A DNA stretch of 64,000 nt from assembly GCF_039954865.1 (NCBI RefSeq), contig NZ_CP157197.1, positions 1,108,311 to 1,172,310 on the forward strand, read 5' to 3'. This document shows, piece by piece, positions 53,136 to 63,634 of this stretch; positions within the stretch are counted from its first letter, which is position 1; every line of letters begins with the position of its first letter. The translations under genes were made by a program, and so were the position numbers. The notes beneath the pieces were generated by a model. The model saw only the letters and a program-made list of their open reading frames with translations, did no database searches and was not told the origin of the DNA. The stretch comes from Rickettsia sp. Oklahoma-10 (GTDB lineage: Bacteria; Pseudomonadota; Alphaproteobacteria; Rickettsiales; Rickettsiaceae).

Positions 53136-53143
53136 TTTCTTAA

Positions 53144-54637
53144 TTAACTTCTCACAAATGATGTTTTTTTTGAACTTTTGTCACTTACAACTTTTTGAGC
53201 ATGCTTAGCATTTCTAGCATCTCTTTCTCCTTTAGTTTTTAGAACCTTTGATTTAGTACTCACATCACTCCAGTTACCACTATCACTATCGATTTCACTG
53301 CCACTACTGCTATCACTCATCTCCATAGCGACTCTTCGTGCTAAAATTGATGCAAATTCATTATTATTAATATTCTGAGCAGGCTTACTAAGAGAATGTG
53401 CAACCGGTTTCCCTGTATTAGGGTCAAATTCAACTTTTTTTAGTTTGTGCTCACCTCTTATGGATTGCAGCAGTAAATCTCTAGAGTCCTGTACCTTTGC
53501 ATCCATTTTTACAACTTTTCTTAGGTTTTTTGGTCCTACTATTTCTTTCATTAAATCAGCAGTATCTATAGAAGGATGTGGTTGGTTTTCTGGTTTTTTA
53601 ACTGTAGTAGCTTCTATAGGCTTAGATAATGTCTCAGTCTGAGCTGGAGGCATAGGTGGTGGAGGTGGTGGAGGTGGTGGAGGTATATTATTTTCCAAAG
53701 ATTCAGTTAGAGACAAGGTTGTTAATATTGGTTCCTTTTTTGAAGTCATATTATGCTTTGCAAGATTACTTACTACCTTTTGCAACTCTTCGTTGTCAGA
53801 TAACTTCACAATTATATCATTAATATTACTTTCTTTATTTTCAATTAATTCATCAAATTTATGCTTTATTTTATATAATTGTTCATCAATCTTTCTAATT
53901 GTTCTAGTATTATTTTCTTTATTTTTTGCCAAAACCTGTTCACTATTATTTACAAAAACATTTTTAACATTTTGCCAAATATTATTTAATTTTTCAAAAA
54001 ATGTATAAGGGACTTCTTCCCTAATTTCAGCAACTTGTTTTTGTATTTCTTTAAGCTCTTTAATATTGGAATTTTCAGATATTAAATTTCGGATGTTTTG
54101 TTTTGTAGTATTTAAAGAATAATATTGCTTCTCTAGTTCTTCAGCATTAATGAATTGTAAGGGATTTGTTATATGTAGCGCCGAGAATCGTTCAGGTTTA
54201 CTCTTATAACTAAAGAATACTTCTGCTAATCTTTCTCTTTGATCTTTAGATAAATCTTTTTTTGCTAAATCCTCAAAATTTTTTTTGATTTCTTCTTGTA
54301 ATACTTGCTTTAAAGGTGCCGATTCTTTCGTTATATTATATATCTTATTATCAATATCTTTTAATATCTTGTCATTACGCTTTATTGCTTCGCTTGTTAA
54401 CTGCTCTTCACTTTTTATAAAAATATACTTTATATTAGAAACTGTTTTTACAAACATTTTAAACCAAGGCAATGATCTGTTATGTTCTCTTTCTAGCTCT
54501 TTAGTTTTATTTTGTATTTCAATTAAACCTTGCAACTTCTTATTTTGTTCACATAATTCGTTTACTTGTCTTAGTATCGTATTTAAAGCATTATTTTCTT
54601 GAGTTAATAATTTATTTATATCTGTTTCTTTAACCAT
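53144..54637 (-). CDS. rickA: RickA, Arp2/3 complex activator for actin-based motility
   Basis: The 497-residue surface protein drives actin assembly by the host Arp2/3 complex. It has a helical N-terminal half with predicted coiled coils, a proline run at 319-331, a WH2-like actin-binding motif around 384-402 (DLLLQSIRGEHKLKKV), and a central-acidic region at about 430-460 (EMSDSSSGSEIDSDSGNWSDV, quoted in part as SGNWSDV with W456). A basic tail follows. The N-terminal half holds two related modules, about 22-104 and 180-257. No signal peptide is evident. Its neighbours are mraY upstream and the dead sco operon downstream. Confidence 0.93.
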   Translation of the reverse strand: MVKETDINKLLTQENNALNTILRQVNELCEQNKKLQGLIEIQNKTKELEREHNRSLPWFKMFVKTVSNIKYIFIKSEEQLTSEAIKRNDKILKDIDNKIYNITKESAPLKQVLQEEIKKNFEDLAKKDLSKDQRERLAEVFFSYKSKPERFSALHITNPLQFINAEELEKQYYSLNTTKQNIRNLISENSNIKELKEIQKQVAEIREEVPYTFFEKLNNIWQNVKNVFVNNSEQVLAKNKENNTRTIRKIDEQLYKIKHKFDELIENKESNINDIIVKLSDNEELQKVVSNLAKHNMTSKKEPILTTLSLTESLENNIPPPPPPPPPPMPPAQTETLSKPIEATTVKKPENQPHPSIDTADLMKEIVGPKNLRKVVKMDAKVQDSRDLLLQSIRGEHKLKKVEFDPNTGKPVAHSLSKPAQNINNNEFASILARRVAMEMSDSSSGSEIDSDSGNWSDVSTKSKVLKTKGERDARNAKHAQKVVSDKSSKKTSFVRS

Positions 54638-54769
54638 TATCTACACTTACTATAAATGAATCCATAAACTATAGTAAATTTCTAGTACAAAAGCAAACAA
54701 AAAGTCAGTTTTTATGTTAATGTATTCTTGATAAATGAAAATTAGATAGATGAAGTTTAATTAGTATCG

Positions 54770-55855
54770 TTAACGTAATTTTATAGATGATAAGCCGACA
54801 AGAGCAAATATAACTGAAATAATCCAAAATCTTATTACGACTTTTGATTCTGCCCAACCGTGCTTTTCAAAATGATGATGTAATGGTGCCATCTTAAATA
54901 TTCTTTTGCCTTTAGTAGCTTTAAAATAATATACCTGTAAAATTACAGATGCTGTTTCCAGAACAAATAAGCCACCAACTATACTTAATACTACTTCATG
55001 CTTAGTAATAACACTAATAATGCCAAGTATACCACCAAGACTTAAACTACCGGTATCACCCATAAAAACTTCTGCAGGCTGTGAATTGAACCATAAAAAT
55101 CCAAGGCAACTACCGACTAAACCCGCACATAACACTGTTAATTCTCCGGTATTCGGTATATAAGTTAGCTGCAAGTAGTTCGAGTAAATTAGATTTCCTA
55201 CTAAATAACTTATTAAAGCAAAAGAACCGGCAGTAAAGGCAATAGGAACGGTAGCAAGCCCATCCAGCCCATCCGTTAGATTCACGGCATTAGAAGAGCC
55301 AACTATAACAAATATAGCAAAAACTATATAAAAATAACCAAGATCCAAGCTTAAATTTTTAAAAAACGGTATATTAAGCAAATGACTCGGATTTTTATCT
55401 GTATATTCTAGTAAAATACATATGATTAAACTAATAATTCCTTGCAATAAAAGTTTACTTTTGCCTCTTACCCCATAATGGCTGTTTTTAGTTATCTTAG
55501 CATAATCATCTATAAACCCTATAATACCAAAACTAATAAAACCAAATAATGTAATCCAAATATATTTATTAGTTAAATCAGCAAGTAATAAAGTAGCAAG
55601 ACAACTAGATAAAATAATTATAATACCCCCCATAGTTGGAGTACCTGCTTTCGTTTGATGTGATGCAGGTCCGTCTAAACGTATAGGCTGACCGTTTTTT
55701 TGAAGAGTCCGTAAAAATTTTATCAACATTGGACCTGTGGTAAAACTAAGGATTAGAGTTATAATAACAGCAAGACCGCTACGAAAAGTAATATAGTGAA
55801 ATAAATTCGCTATATGTGAATTATGAATATGAGGTAGTAAAAGATTGTATAACAT
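54770..55855 (-). CDS. mraY: phospho-MurNAc-pentapeptide transferase MraY
   Basis: A 361-residue, ten-span enzyme that makes lipid I from UDP-MurNAc-pentapeptide and undecaprenyl phosphate. Key motifs are [16 protein letters not shown] with the catalytic aspartates, [10 protein letters not shown] and MAPLHHHFE. The open frame reaches 55960, but the ATG at 55855 ([10 protein letters not shown]) gives the family N terminus; the extra 35 codons come from a GATGACA-ended repeat-like stretch at about 55877-55947. It is the third gene of murE-murF-mraY. Confidence 0.95.
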   Translation of the reverse strand: MLYNLLLPHIHNSHIANLFHYITFRSGLAVIITLILSFTTGPMLIKFLRTLQKNGQPIRLDGPASHQTKAGTPTMGGIIIILSSCLATLLLADLTNKYIWITLFGFISFGIIGFIDDYAKITKNSHYGVRGKSKLLLQGIISLIICILLEYTDKNPSHLLNIPFFKNLSLDLGYFYIVFAIFVIVGSSNAVNLTDGLDGLATVPIAFTAGSFALISYLVGNLIYSNYLQLTYIPNTGELTVLCAGLVGSCLGFLWFNSQPAEVFMGDTGSLSLGGILGIISVITKHEVVLSIVGGLFVLETASVILQVYYFKATKGKRIFKMAPLHHHFEKHGWAESKVVIRFWIISVIFALVGLSSIKLR

Positions 55856-55991
55856 TTGTAGATTTAAAGTATATTTTGTCGCAAAGGTATTGTGACATGG
55901 TTCGAAAAACGTACTCAGTATCATTATGATCAAATCAAAGGATGACAACCATTTCACCAAGCCCTACAATATTAGAAATATCCTAAAGTAT

Positions 55992-57494
55992 TTATTTATA
56001 ATAATCAACAATCTTATCAAGTTTTATACCTCTTGAACCTTTTATTAATATAAGTTCATTATTTTTAAATAAATCCGTTATATTTGGAATTAATTCATCA
56101 ACATTTTTAAAAAATTTTTTAGCTATTTTGGAAGGTAGTAAATCATAAATATATTTAGTATTTCTTCCTACTAAAAAAACTTTAGAACAATCTGCATCTA
56201 GTATGTACGGTACTAGCTCTTTATGTAATGCCTCTGAATTTTGTCCAAGCTCTAGCATATCACCTATTATAGCGGTTTTATTTTCAGCAGGTACTTGTTT
56301 TAAATATTCTAATGCAGCTTTCATTGACTGCGGACTTGCGTTATAGTAATCACAAATTATACAACAATTTTGTATATTGATAATTTCCCCTCTTCCTCTA
56401 GTAGGAGTAATATTTGCTAAGTGATTTACAGCTATATCTAAATTTTTACCTAGTATATCGATAATTAAAAGTACACCTATATAATTTTCGGCAAAATGCC
56501 GAGGAATGAACGGTATAGTTATCTCTAGGGGTTTATTATTTATCTTATATTTTAAATGAACTTGCTTGCCTAGATTTACATATAAGGTTAATTCTGCAGA
56601 TGTATTATGCGATGCACCGAAATTATATATTTTATCAATAGATAGATTTTTTAATATTGATAATATTTTGTTATAGCAATTAGTATCGGCATTAATAATA
56701 GCAATATCATTTTTACTAAAACTTTCAAAAATCTCACATTTAGCTTCAGCTATATCCTCCAGTGAGTTAAAAAACTCTAAATGAGCTTCCGAAATATTTG
56801 TAATCATAGCAATATTCGGCTTTAATATTTGAACCAGCTCCCTTATTTCGCCTTTATGATTCATGCCGAGCTCAAAAATAGCATATTCCGTATAATCAGG
56901 CATTGAAGCAAGATTAATGAGTAACCCCAAATGGTTATTGAAGTTACCTCGGCTAGCAAAAACTATACCTCTTATATAATTTACTTTTAAAGGTAATTTG
57001 TACATCAATCCAGTACCTGCATCCTCAAGTATTTTTTTGTACACTACAGTGCTGCCTTCCGTGTTTCCTTCAAATTCCTTTTTATTAGCTTCGTTATAGA
57101 AGAGATCTAATGATTTATAACTAGTCTCAGTTAGTAAGGTTTTTAAAGCTCCTTTAGTAGAGGTTTTACCGACACTACCAGTGATAGCTATGAATTTAGC
57201 TTTTGAAGATCCGCGTTTATACAAAGCCATTTTTTGTAAAGCTTCAAAACAATTATCTACTAAGATCATTTTGTTTTTATCTACTATATCTATGTGCTTG
57301 CTAACAATAACGACACTTGCTCCTTTATCTATTGCATCTAGAACATAATCATGACCGTCACCATTACCTTTAAGTGCTATGAATAAATCACCGTGTTTAA
57401 CGTCTTTGGAGTTAAATTGCACTTCATTACAATTGATAGAATTAGATATTGTTATACCTAGTGCTTTACTTAGTGTTTCAGAGTTCCAAATCAT
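55992..57494 (-). CDS. murF: UDP-MurNAc-tripeptide:D-Ala-D-Ala ligase MurF, with RPE-1 insert
   Basis: A 500-residue Mur ligase that adds D-Ala-D-Ala to the wall precursor. It has the ATP site GSVGKTS at 106-112, the central [10 protein letters not shown] motif, and the C-terminal [13 protein letters not shown]. It is about 50 residues longer than usual because of an insertion at about 128-179, just after the ATP loop helix. The inserted peptide contains [13 protein letters not shown] and [11 protein letters not shown], the recognisable reading of Rickettsia palindromic element 1. The frame is kept, and the site follows the P-loop region, so function probably persists. Confidence 0.94.
   Translation of the reverse strand: MIWNSETLSKALGITISNSINCNEVQFNSKDVKHGDLFIALKGNGDGHDYVLDAIDKGASVVIVSKHIDIVDKNKMILVDNCFEALQKMALYKRGSSKAKFIAITGSVGKTSTKGALKTLLTETSYKSLDLFYNEANKKEFEGNTEGSTVVYKKILEDAGTGLMYKLPLKVNYIRGIVFASRGNFNNHLGLLINLASMPDYTEYAIFELGMNHKGEIRELVQILKPNIAMITNISEAHLEFFNSLEDIAEAKCEIFESFSKNDIAIINADTNCYNKILSILKNLSIDKIYNFGASHNTSAELTLYVNLGKQVHLKYKINNKPLEITIPFIPRHFAENYIGVLLIIDILGKNLDIAVNHLANITPTRGRGEIINIQNCCIICDYYNASPQSMKAALEYLKQVPAENKTAIIGDMLELGQNSEALHKELVPYILDADCSKVFLVGRNTKYIYDLLPSKIAKKFFKNVDELIPNITDLFKNNELILIKGSRGIKLDKIVDYYK
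56958..57113 (-). repeat. Rickettsia palindromic element 1 (RPE-1) inserted in murF
   Basis: About 155 bp in frame inside murF. The peptide [18 protein letters not shown] and [11 protein letters not shown] match the conserved RPE-1 peptide (EFEGNTE-x-TA-Y ... STGLTYKLPLE). RPE-1 is known to be inserted in frame in many Rickettsia genes. Boundaries are estimated from where the MurF sequence departs from and rejoins the family. Confidence 0.85.
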
Positions 57495-57539
57495 ATGTTA
57501 GTTTATATTATTATATTTCAGCATTATTGGTTTTTACTC

Positions 57540-57634
57540 TGTCATTCCATAGCTACAACCACAGAATCCAAAAAACAATTTAAAATACTAATACTTATTA
57601 GTATTTTAAGCTGGGTCCCGTGATCAAGTCACAT
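57540..57634. repeat. dispersed palindromic element that supplies the murE stop codon
   Basis: About 95 bp beginning TGTCATTCCATAGCTACAAC and matching in reverse the element at 30760-30844 (shared AAAAAACAATTTAAAATACT core and GGGTCCCG). Its right end, GATCAAGTCACATCA, overlaps the murE 3' end: the last MurE codons and its TGA (57624-57626) lie inside it. Confidence 0.75.
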
Positions 57635-59060
57635 CATTACAATTTATATACTTCTTCACAACTTCAGCATCATCAAAAGGTATTTTCTTATCACCTATAA
57701 TTTGGTAATTTTCATGACCTTTGCCGGCAATTAGTAATATATCGTATTGTTTTAAATTATTTACACCATATTTAATAGCTTCTTCTCTATTTTCTATTTC
57801 TATATAATGTGCTTTATCTATACCGCTTATGATTTCAGCTCTAATAAGCTTTGGATCTTCAAGACGTGGATTATCATCTGTAATTATGACGTTATCGGCA
57901 AGTTTTACGGCTATTTGCCCCATAAGACTTCTCTTTGTTTTATCACGATTGCCTCCACAGCCAAAAATTACATTTAACTTACTGCCTAGTACCTGAATAT
58001 TTTTTAGCTCTAGTAAAGCTTTTTCAAGAGCATCGGGAGTATGAGCATAATCAACAAAAATGTTAGTGTTTGCTATTCGCTGCATTCTGCCTTTTACCGG
58101 TTTAACCTCTACCAAAGAACCTATAACTTTATCAAGAGCAATACCGGTATAATACCCACTAAGAGCAGCAATCAATAAATTGCTAGCCTGAAAACTACCG
58201 ACTATTGACGTATTAAAACTATATTTACTATTATTAAATGTAAAATCAATACTTTGTCCGTTTAAAGAACTATTAACTCTAGTTATTTTTAAACATCCAT
58301 TTATTCCAACGGTTATAAATTTAATATTAAGCTTATTTAAATAAGCTTTAATCAACTCTATTTCTTCTATATCAGAATTTAATATGGAAATAGAGTGCGG
58401 TAATAAATGATCGGTAAATAATTTTAGTTTAGCAAGTAAATAATTTTCTTTTGTATGGTGATAATCTAGATGATCCTGACTAAAACTAGTAAAACATGCT
58501 ATATTTACTTTTTCTTCCCCAAGTCTTGCTTGATCAAGACCATGACTAGAAGCTTCAAAAGCTAAATATTCTATACCTACTTCAGCTAAATTATGTGCAA
58601 TTTTTCTAAAACTTAAATAATCGAATGTGGTTAATTCTGGTACATCATGTATAAAGCAATCACAACCAAAAACTTCTACGCCTATCGTACCTATAGATGC
58701 AGCTTTCTTTCCAAGTAATGAATATAATTGAGCTATATAAGATACTACAGAACTTTTGCCATTAGTACCCGTAACGGCTATCAGATTCTTTGGTTTCTTA
58801 GAGTAAAAGATTTCTATCACTTCATATAAAGCTTTGCGTAAATCTTCTACATAAATTACTTTATTTATAGCAGTATTTTTTTCATTATCTGTAATTACTA
58901 ATACTGCACCTTTATTTAAAGCATCATTTATAAAGTCATTTCCATCAACATCTTGTCCTTTTATAGCAAAAAAGACCTCGCCTTCCTTAATGTTTCTAGA
59001 GTTAGTCGACAAACCTTTTACGTTATGTTGTTGAAATAATTGTTTTAGATCGAAGAGCAT
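57624..59060 (-). CDS. murE: UDP-MurNAc-tripeptide synthetase MurE
   Basis: A 478-residue Mur ligase adding meso-diaminopimelate to UDP-MurNAc-L-Ala-D-Glu. It has the ATP loop GTNGKSSV, the EASSHGLDQ motif with the carbamylated-lysine region downstream, and the DAP-specifying DDNPRLEDP (the DNPR type). Its last residues, NCNDVT, and the stop codon fall within the palindromic element at 57540-57634. murF follows after about 130 bp. Confidence 0.95.
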   Translation of the reverse strand: MLFDLKQLFQQHNVKGLSTNSRNIKEGEVFFAIKGQDVDGNDFINDALNKGAVLVITDNEKNTAINKVIYVEDLRKALYEVIEIFYSKKPKNLIAVTGTNGKSSVVSYIAQLYSLLGKKAASIGTIGVEVFGCDCFIHDVPELTTFDYLSFRKIAHNLAEVGIEYLAFEASSHGLDQARLGEEKVNIACFTSFSQDHLDYHHTKENYLLAKLKLFTDHLLPHSISILNSDIEEIELIKAYLNKLNIKFITVGINGCLKITRVNSSLNGQSIDFTFNNSKYSFNTSIVGSFQASNLLIAALSGYYTGIALDKVIGSLVEVKPVKGRMQRIANTNIFVDYAHTPDALEKALLELKNIQVLGSKLNVIFGCGGNRDKTKRSLMGQIAVKLADNVIITDDNPRLEDPKLIRAEIISGIDKAHYIEIENREEAIKYGVNNLKQYDILLIAGKGHENYQIIGDKKIPFDDAEVVKKYINCNDVT

Positions 59061-59101
59061 ATAGTTTCAATTAAATAGATGTCATTTTTATAATTTTTAT
59101 T

Positions 59102-59125
59102 TCATTCCCGAGAAAGCTGGAATGA
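59102..59125. repeat. short hairpin, minimal palindromic element
   Basis: TCATTCC (59102-59108) and GGAATGA (59119-59125) are perfect 7-bp inverted copies around a 10-nt loop in the 120-bp gap between mfd and murE. It looks like a deletion derivative of the CATTCC...GGAATG type. Confidence 0.45.
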
Positions 59126-59180
59126 CATCCTAAATGTTCATACTACATATATAGGCGCAAACCACAGCATGATAATGTCC

Positions 59181-62100
59181 TCAAATCACCGCTAAAGTCC
59201 AAAGTAATCGATTTGCCTCAACAATTATATTTTTATCTACTAATTTCTTGATAAATACTAACCTATTATCAGGCTTTATTTTAGCTTGAGAATGATATAT
59301 GCTAACAAATTTTAGAATTTTATCAGCCATATCAGCATTTTTATAAAATTTAATCACAAACCCGTTATCTCCTGAATCTAGATTTTCAATATTTAACTTA
59401 AAGCATAATAACTTTATTTTTACAATATCAAGTAAATTATTAAACTCAGTTGGTAGTGAGCCGAATCTATCAATCATCTCATCTTTAAATTTCTCTACTT
59501 CTACCTCATTACTTAAATTACCTATTCTCCTATATATCCCGATTTTGAGAGCTGAATCGGATACATAGTAATCTGGAATAAAGACGGATAATCCCAAATT
59601 AATAGTTGGGATAAACGGTTGTTCTGAAACAATCGGTTCATCCTTAAAAAGAGCTATTTGTTCTTCCAGCATTTCTTGATAGAGTTCTGTACCTACTTCT
59701 CTAATTTGTCCTGATTGTTCTTCACCGATCAAATTACCGAAACCTCGTAAATCCATATCATGGCTTGCAATAGTAAAACCTGAACCTAAAGCACAACTAT
59801 TTTGTATTATCTCTAAGCGTCTTAAGGAGTGCGACGTCATTTTTTTATGACTTTCTACTGTTAGATAAGCATAGCCTCGCATTTTACCTCGACCTATTCG
59901 ACCACGTAACTGATATAACTGACTAAGACCAAGCATATCTGCTTTATGTATAATCATGGTATTTGCACCTTGTATATCAATTCCTGATTCTATAATAGTA
60001 GTTGAGACTAGTATATCAAATTTACCAGCATAAAACTCGCTCATAACCTCATCAATTTTATTAGGTGGCATTTTTCCATGAACTATTTTATAGCTTAATT
60101 CCGGCACAATTTGTTTAAGCTGTTGCTCAATATTAAGGATATCGCTAATTCTTGGAACCACATAAAAGCTTCTTCCACCTCTAAAATGTTCACGTAATAA
60201 TGCATCTCTGATAATAACGGGATCAAAAGGCATAACGGATGTACGCACTTCTAGCCTGTTTAAAGGTGGCATTGCAATAATGCTTAGTTCTTTTAGACCG
60301 GTCATTGACATTTGAAGTGTTCTAGGAATCGGTGTTGCGGACATTGTAAGTACGTGAGAGGAAGATTTTAATTGTTTTAAAAATTCTTTTTGACCGACAC
60401 CGAAATGCTGTTCTTCATCAATTATTAACAATTTTAAATTAAAAAATTTTGTATTTTTATGTAATAAAGAATGAGTACCTATTATTATATTTATTTTACC
60501 GCTTTCAAGTTCTGATCTTATAATCTTTGCTTCTTTAGCACTAATAACGCTGGACAATTGTTTGATATTTAAACCAAAACCCTTAAACCTTTCTATAAAT
60601 CTTGAAACATGTTGACTACATAAAATAGTTGTCGGTACAACTACAGCTACTTGAGGCAAATATTCATTTAAAGATTTTGCTACCATAAAGACAGCACGCA
60701 TGGCTACCTCTGTTTTACCAAAACCTACATCACCGCATATTAACCTATCCATTAACATACCACTTCTTAGATCTTCTCTAATATCGTTTATAGCGTTTAA
60801 TTGGTCTTCTGTTTCGCTGAAAGGAAAATTAGCACAAAATTTATTATATTCTTCAAGATCAAATTCAACGGAAGCATTAGCATGAAGTTTTCTTTTAGCT
60901 GCTACTTGTATTAAATGCAGTGCTATCTCTTTTATACGGTTTTTAAGTTTTGCCTTACTTCTTTGCCATGAGACGCTACCAAGCTTATCAAGCTCTGCAT
61001 TATCATTGCCATATTTCTTTATTACCTCTATATTTTCAACGGGTATATATAATTTATCATTACCGGCATATAAAATCTTTAAGAAATCATGCAGTTTGCC
61101 TTTAATTTCTAAAGCTTCCAGCTTTAAAAACTGCCCTATCCCATGATCTTTGTGAACAACAAACTCCCCTTCAACTAAATTATCAAGCTCTAACAAAATA
61201 TTTTTAAGTTTTTTATTAGTGTTTATAGAGCTAGGTTTTTCTTTTAATAGTTCGCTTACTGTAATAAATAAATATTCTTTAGTATAAAAACTTTGATTTA
61301 AAGGTAGTAGGGCAATATTTATTATACCTATTTTAACCTCATTTAATTTATTTATTTCATTATATGTATATTCATAATTTTGGATAATGCTTTTCACTCT
61401 CTCAAGACCGCTTAAAGAAGCTGCACCTATCACGATTTTTTTAGAAGAATGAACTTTAATAAGCTCAAATAATTTATCAAAAACCGTTTTCTTTTCTATA
61501 AAACTTGTAGAGCTAATATTTTCAATTAGAGTTGCTTTCTCGGAATTTTCATAACTAATTAATATATTATTCTTTTGTTCAAGTAATTCAATTATTTCGG
61601 AGACAGTGAAATATAACCTAGTCGGGGAAAGAGTAGGATAGAAACTATTAAATTTATTCGCCTCTGATCTTACCGAATAAAAATTGTTATAACTATGTTC
61701 AAACTCTAAAATAGCCTTTTTTGATAAATTATCAAATATAATAATAGGATCGTTTAGGTAATCTACTAAGTTAGAGTAGGAATTATAAAATAACGGGAGT
61801 AATTGTTCATATCCCGAAAATTGTCTTCCCGATATTACCGCCTCATATAAAGAATTATCAGTATAGTTAACTCCAAAATGTCGTAAATAATTATTCTTAA
61901 AATTACCTATAGTTTCGCTGTTTAACACTATCTCATTTGCAGGACTAATAACTAACTCTGTGCAGGATTTAGTAGAAATTTGCGTATCAATATCAAATTC
62001 TTTAATAGATTCAATATAATCCCAGCTAAAATTAATTCTATAAGCTTTAGGACCGGGCAATATTATATCAATGATTTCACCTCTCACTGCAAATTCCCCG

Positions 62101-62540
62101 ACATCAATAGTACTCGTATTTCGCTTAAAACTATTTTCTACTAGAAACATAGCAAGTTCATCTGTAGTAAATTTCATTTTAGGGGATAATTTCAAAAAGT
62201 ACTTAGAAAAAAAATCTTTCGGGGGCAATTTGTTTAATAAGTTCGCTGCATGAGTGATAAGTAGTTTACTGTTACTATTATTTGTTGTTAGCTTAGTTAA
62301 TGTTTCTGCACGTTTAGATAAAATACTAGGACTTGGAGATGCATGATCATACGGCATAGTATCATAACTTGGAAAATAATAAATATTTTCATTAGAAGAA
62401 AAAAATAAAGCTTGCTTGTATAATTGCAACACATCTTCTTCATTGCTTACACTCAAGATAAAATCTTGCTTAAGATTCTTAGTAAAATTATCAATTGTAA
62501 AAAAAGATTTGGCAGTTGCCGGGAATTTTTGTTGTAACAT
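59181..62540 (-). CDS. mfd: transcription-repair coupling factor Mfd
   Basis: A 1119-residue translocase that removes stalled RNA polymerase and recruits UvrAB. It has the N-terminal UvrB-like region, a CarD-like RNA-polymerase interaction domain ([18 protein letters not shown]), helicase motifs [40 protein letters not shown] and QLRGRIGRG, and the C-terminal regulatory TRCF domain. It forms the coupling link to the UvrC-dependent pathway encoded here by uvrC. Length is normal. Confidence 0.96.
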   Translation of the reverse strand: MLQQKFPATAKSFFTIDNFTKNLKQDFILSVSNEEDVLQLYKQALFFSSNENIYYFPSYDTMPYDHASPSPSILSKRAETLTKLTTNNSNSKLLITHAANLLNKLPPKDFFSKYFLKLSPKMKFTTDELAMFLVENSFKRNTSTIDVGEFAVRGEIIDIILPGPKAYRINFSWDYIESIKEFDIDTQISTKSCTELVISPANEIVLNSETIGNFKNNYLRHFGVNYTDNSLYEAVISGRQFSGYEQLLPLFYNSYSNLVDYLNDPIIIFDNLSKKAILEFEHSYNNFYSVRSEANKFNSFYPTLSPTRLYFTVSEIIELLEQKNNILISYENSEKATLIENISSTSFIEKKTVFDKLFELIKVHSSKKIVIGAASLSGLERVKSIIQNYEYTYNEINKLNEVKIGIINIALLPLNQSFYTKEYLFITVSELLKEKPSSINTNKKLKNILLELDNLVEGEFVVHKDHGIGQFLKLEALEIKGKLHDFLKILYAGNDKLYIPVENIEVIKKYGNDNAELDKLGSVSWQRSKAKLKNRIKEIALHLIQVAAKRKLHANASVEFDLEEYNKFCANFPFSETEDQLNAINDIREDLRSGMLMDRLICGDVGFGKTEVAMRAVFMVAKSLNEYLPQVAVVVPTTILCSQHVSRFIERFKGFGLNIKQLSSVISAKEAKIIRSELESGKINIIIGTHSLLHKNTKFFNLKLLIIDEEQHFGVGQKEFLKQLKSSSHVLTMSATPIPRTLQMSMTGLKELSIIAMPPLNRLEVRTSVMPFDPVIIRDALLREHFRGGRSFYVVPRISDILNIEQQLKQIVPELSYKIVHGKMPPNKIDEVMSEFYAGKFDILVSTTIIESGIDIQGANTMIIHKADMLGLSQLYQLRGRIGRGKMRGYAYLTVESHKKMTSHSLRRLEIIQNSCALGSGFTIASHDMDLRGFGNLIGEEQSGQIREVGTELYQEMLEEQIALFKDEPIVSEQPFIPTINLGLSVFIPDYYVSDSALKIGIYRRIGNLSNEVEVEKFKDEMIDRFGSLPTEFNNLLDIVKIKLLCFKLNIENLDSGDNGFVIKFYKNADMADKILKFVSIYHSQAKIKPDNRLVFIKKLVDKNIIVEANRLLWTLAVI

Positions 62541-62552
62541 TATGGTAGGAAT

Positions 62553-62816
62553 TTATACTTTAGCTATTTTGCGTAATTTATCAATTATTTCAATATCTAG
62601 ATAAGAAGGCGCAGAAGATTTATTATTAATCCAATTATAAAGATCATTATCATTTTGATCAAGTATCAAAGCATAGCGTTCAAGTTTTTTTTCATTCATC
62701 AAAGATAGATACTTTTCAGCAAAACTACCAAGTATATAATCCATTTCTTTACATCCGCGATTTTTACTAAGATAAAGAAGTTTTTTTTGTAAAGAGTTTT
62801 TATTTAATTTATTCAT
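62553..62816 (-). CDS. sdhE: succinate dehydrogenase FAD assembly factor SdhE
   Basis: An 87-residue small helical protein with the RGxxE signature as NRGCKEMDYILG, which inserts FAD covalently into the SdhA subunit. The LDQNDNDLYNWI stretch is also conserved in the family. It is 12 bp upstream of mfd and probably co-transcribed with it. Confidence 0.88.
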   Translation of the reverse strand: MNKLNKNSLQKKLLYLSKNRGCKEMDYILGSFAEKYLSLMNEKKLERYALILDQNDNDLYNWINNKSSAPSYLDIEIIDKLRKIAKV

Positions 62817-63082
62817 GATATAAAGCCTTGCAAAAAATTTTTATAATAATATTATTAAAACTATCAGATACCAAGATCATTTTAAAAATGCTTTAAAAAC
62901 ATGGCATGGTCAATAAAGTTATTTCAATTAATAATTAAAGAGATTTATAGCAAAATTAATAAGATTCTTGAAAGAAGAGTTAATCATATTTCAAAAAATC
63001 TTATAATTTGCAGCACGAAACCATTTTATTAGTTTTAAATTAACTATCTGGGGGATGGTTAATTCTATTTCATGGAATAACT

Positions 63083-63460
63083 ATGTATAGGACTATAAGA
63101 AAAAACATATAGTATATTATCATAGTTATCCATTATAGTATGGATAATAAAAAACCGTTATAAAGTACTAACTAAAGTAATATAAGAGTAATACTAATCT
63201 GATCATTTGTACATTTTTGTATCAATTCCGCCTCATATAGCAGTAAATGAGTTTGTACAAAAAGCAAAGAGAAGAAGAACATCAGAAATCATATAACAAG
63301 AATTTCCTAAGTTGAAGAAAATATATTAGGAAAAACATTTTTGGGTAGGAGGCTATTTTAGTACAACAAGTGGTCATATTACAAATTTAGGTAATTAATG
63401 AGTACATAAATAACCATACAGAAGCTTATCAGCCATCTTCAATTTCTAATTATTTAGATT
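63083..63460 (+). pseudogene. IS200/IS605 TnpA transposase remnant
   Basis: The pieces HIVYYHSYPL and DHLYIFVSIPPHIAVNEF match the N-terminal and HUH regions of IS200-type TnpA; the usual HVH or HxH reads HLY, so one catalytic histidine is lost. Then come KAKRRRTSEII, QEFPKLKKIY, KHFWVGGYFSTTSGHIT and EYINNHTEAYQPSSISNYL, typical of the C-terminal half. At least six stops or shifts break it. No partner TnpB gene is visible. Confidence 0.7.
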
Positions 63461-63634
63461 GAAGTAGCTTTAGCGTAATTCTATAGCACTTCTAGTGCTG
63501 CTATCCCAACCTATCGGCTCCTCCAGCCTATAGTAGTTGAGTTTGTGGTCATGCCATAAGTACTCTAATAAATCCATATTCTACATGGGTAGTTCTATTA
63601 ATTTTTATTATCAATAACAGAAAAAAGCGTAAAT

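Noticed and set aside
53655..53690. GGT/GGA microsatellite
   Set aside because: This is the reverse complement of the proline codons of RickA (residues 319-331), so it is coding; slippage there could still change its length.
55856..55960. 35-codon N-terminal extension of MraY
   Set aside because: It lies over repeat-like DNA and precedes the conserved start [10 protein letters not shown].
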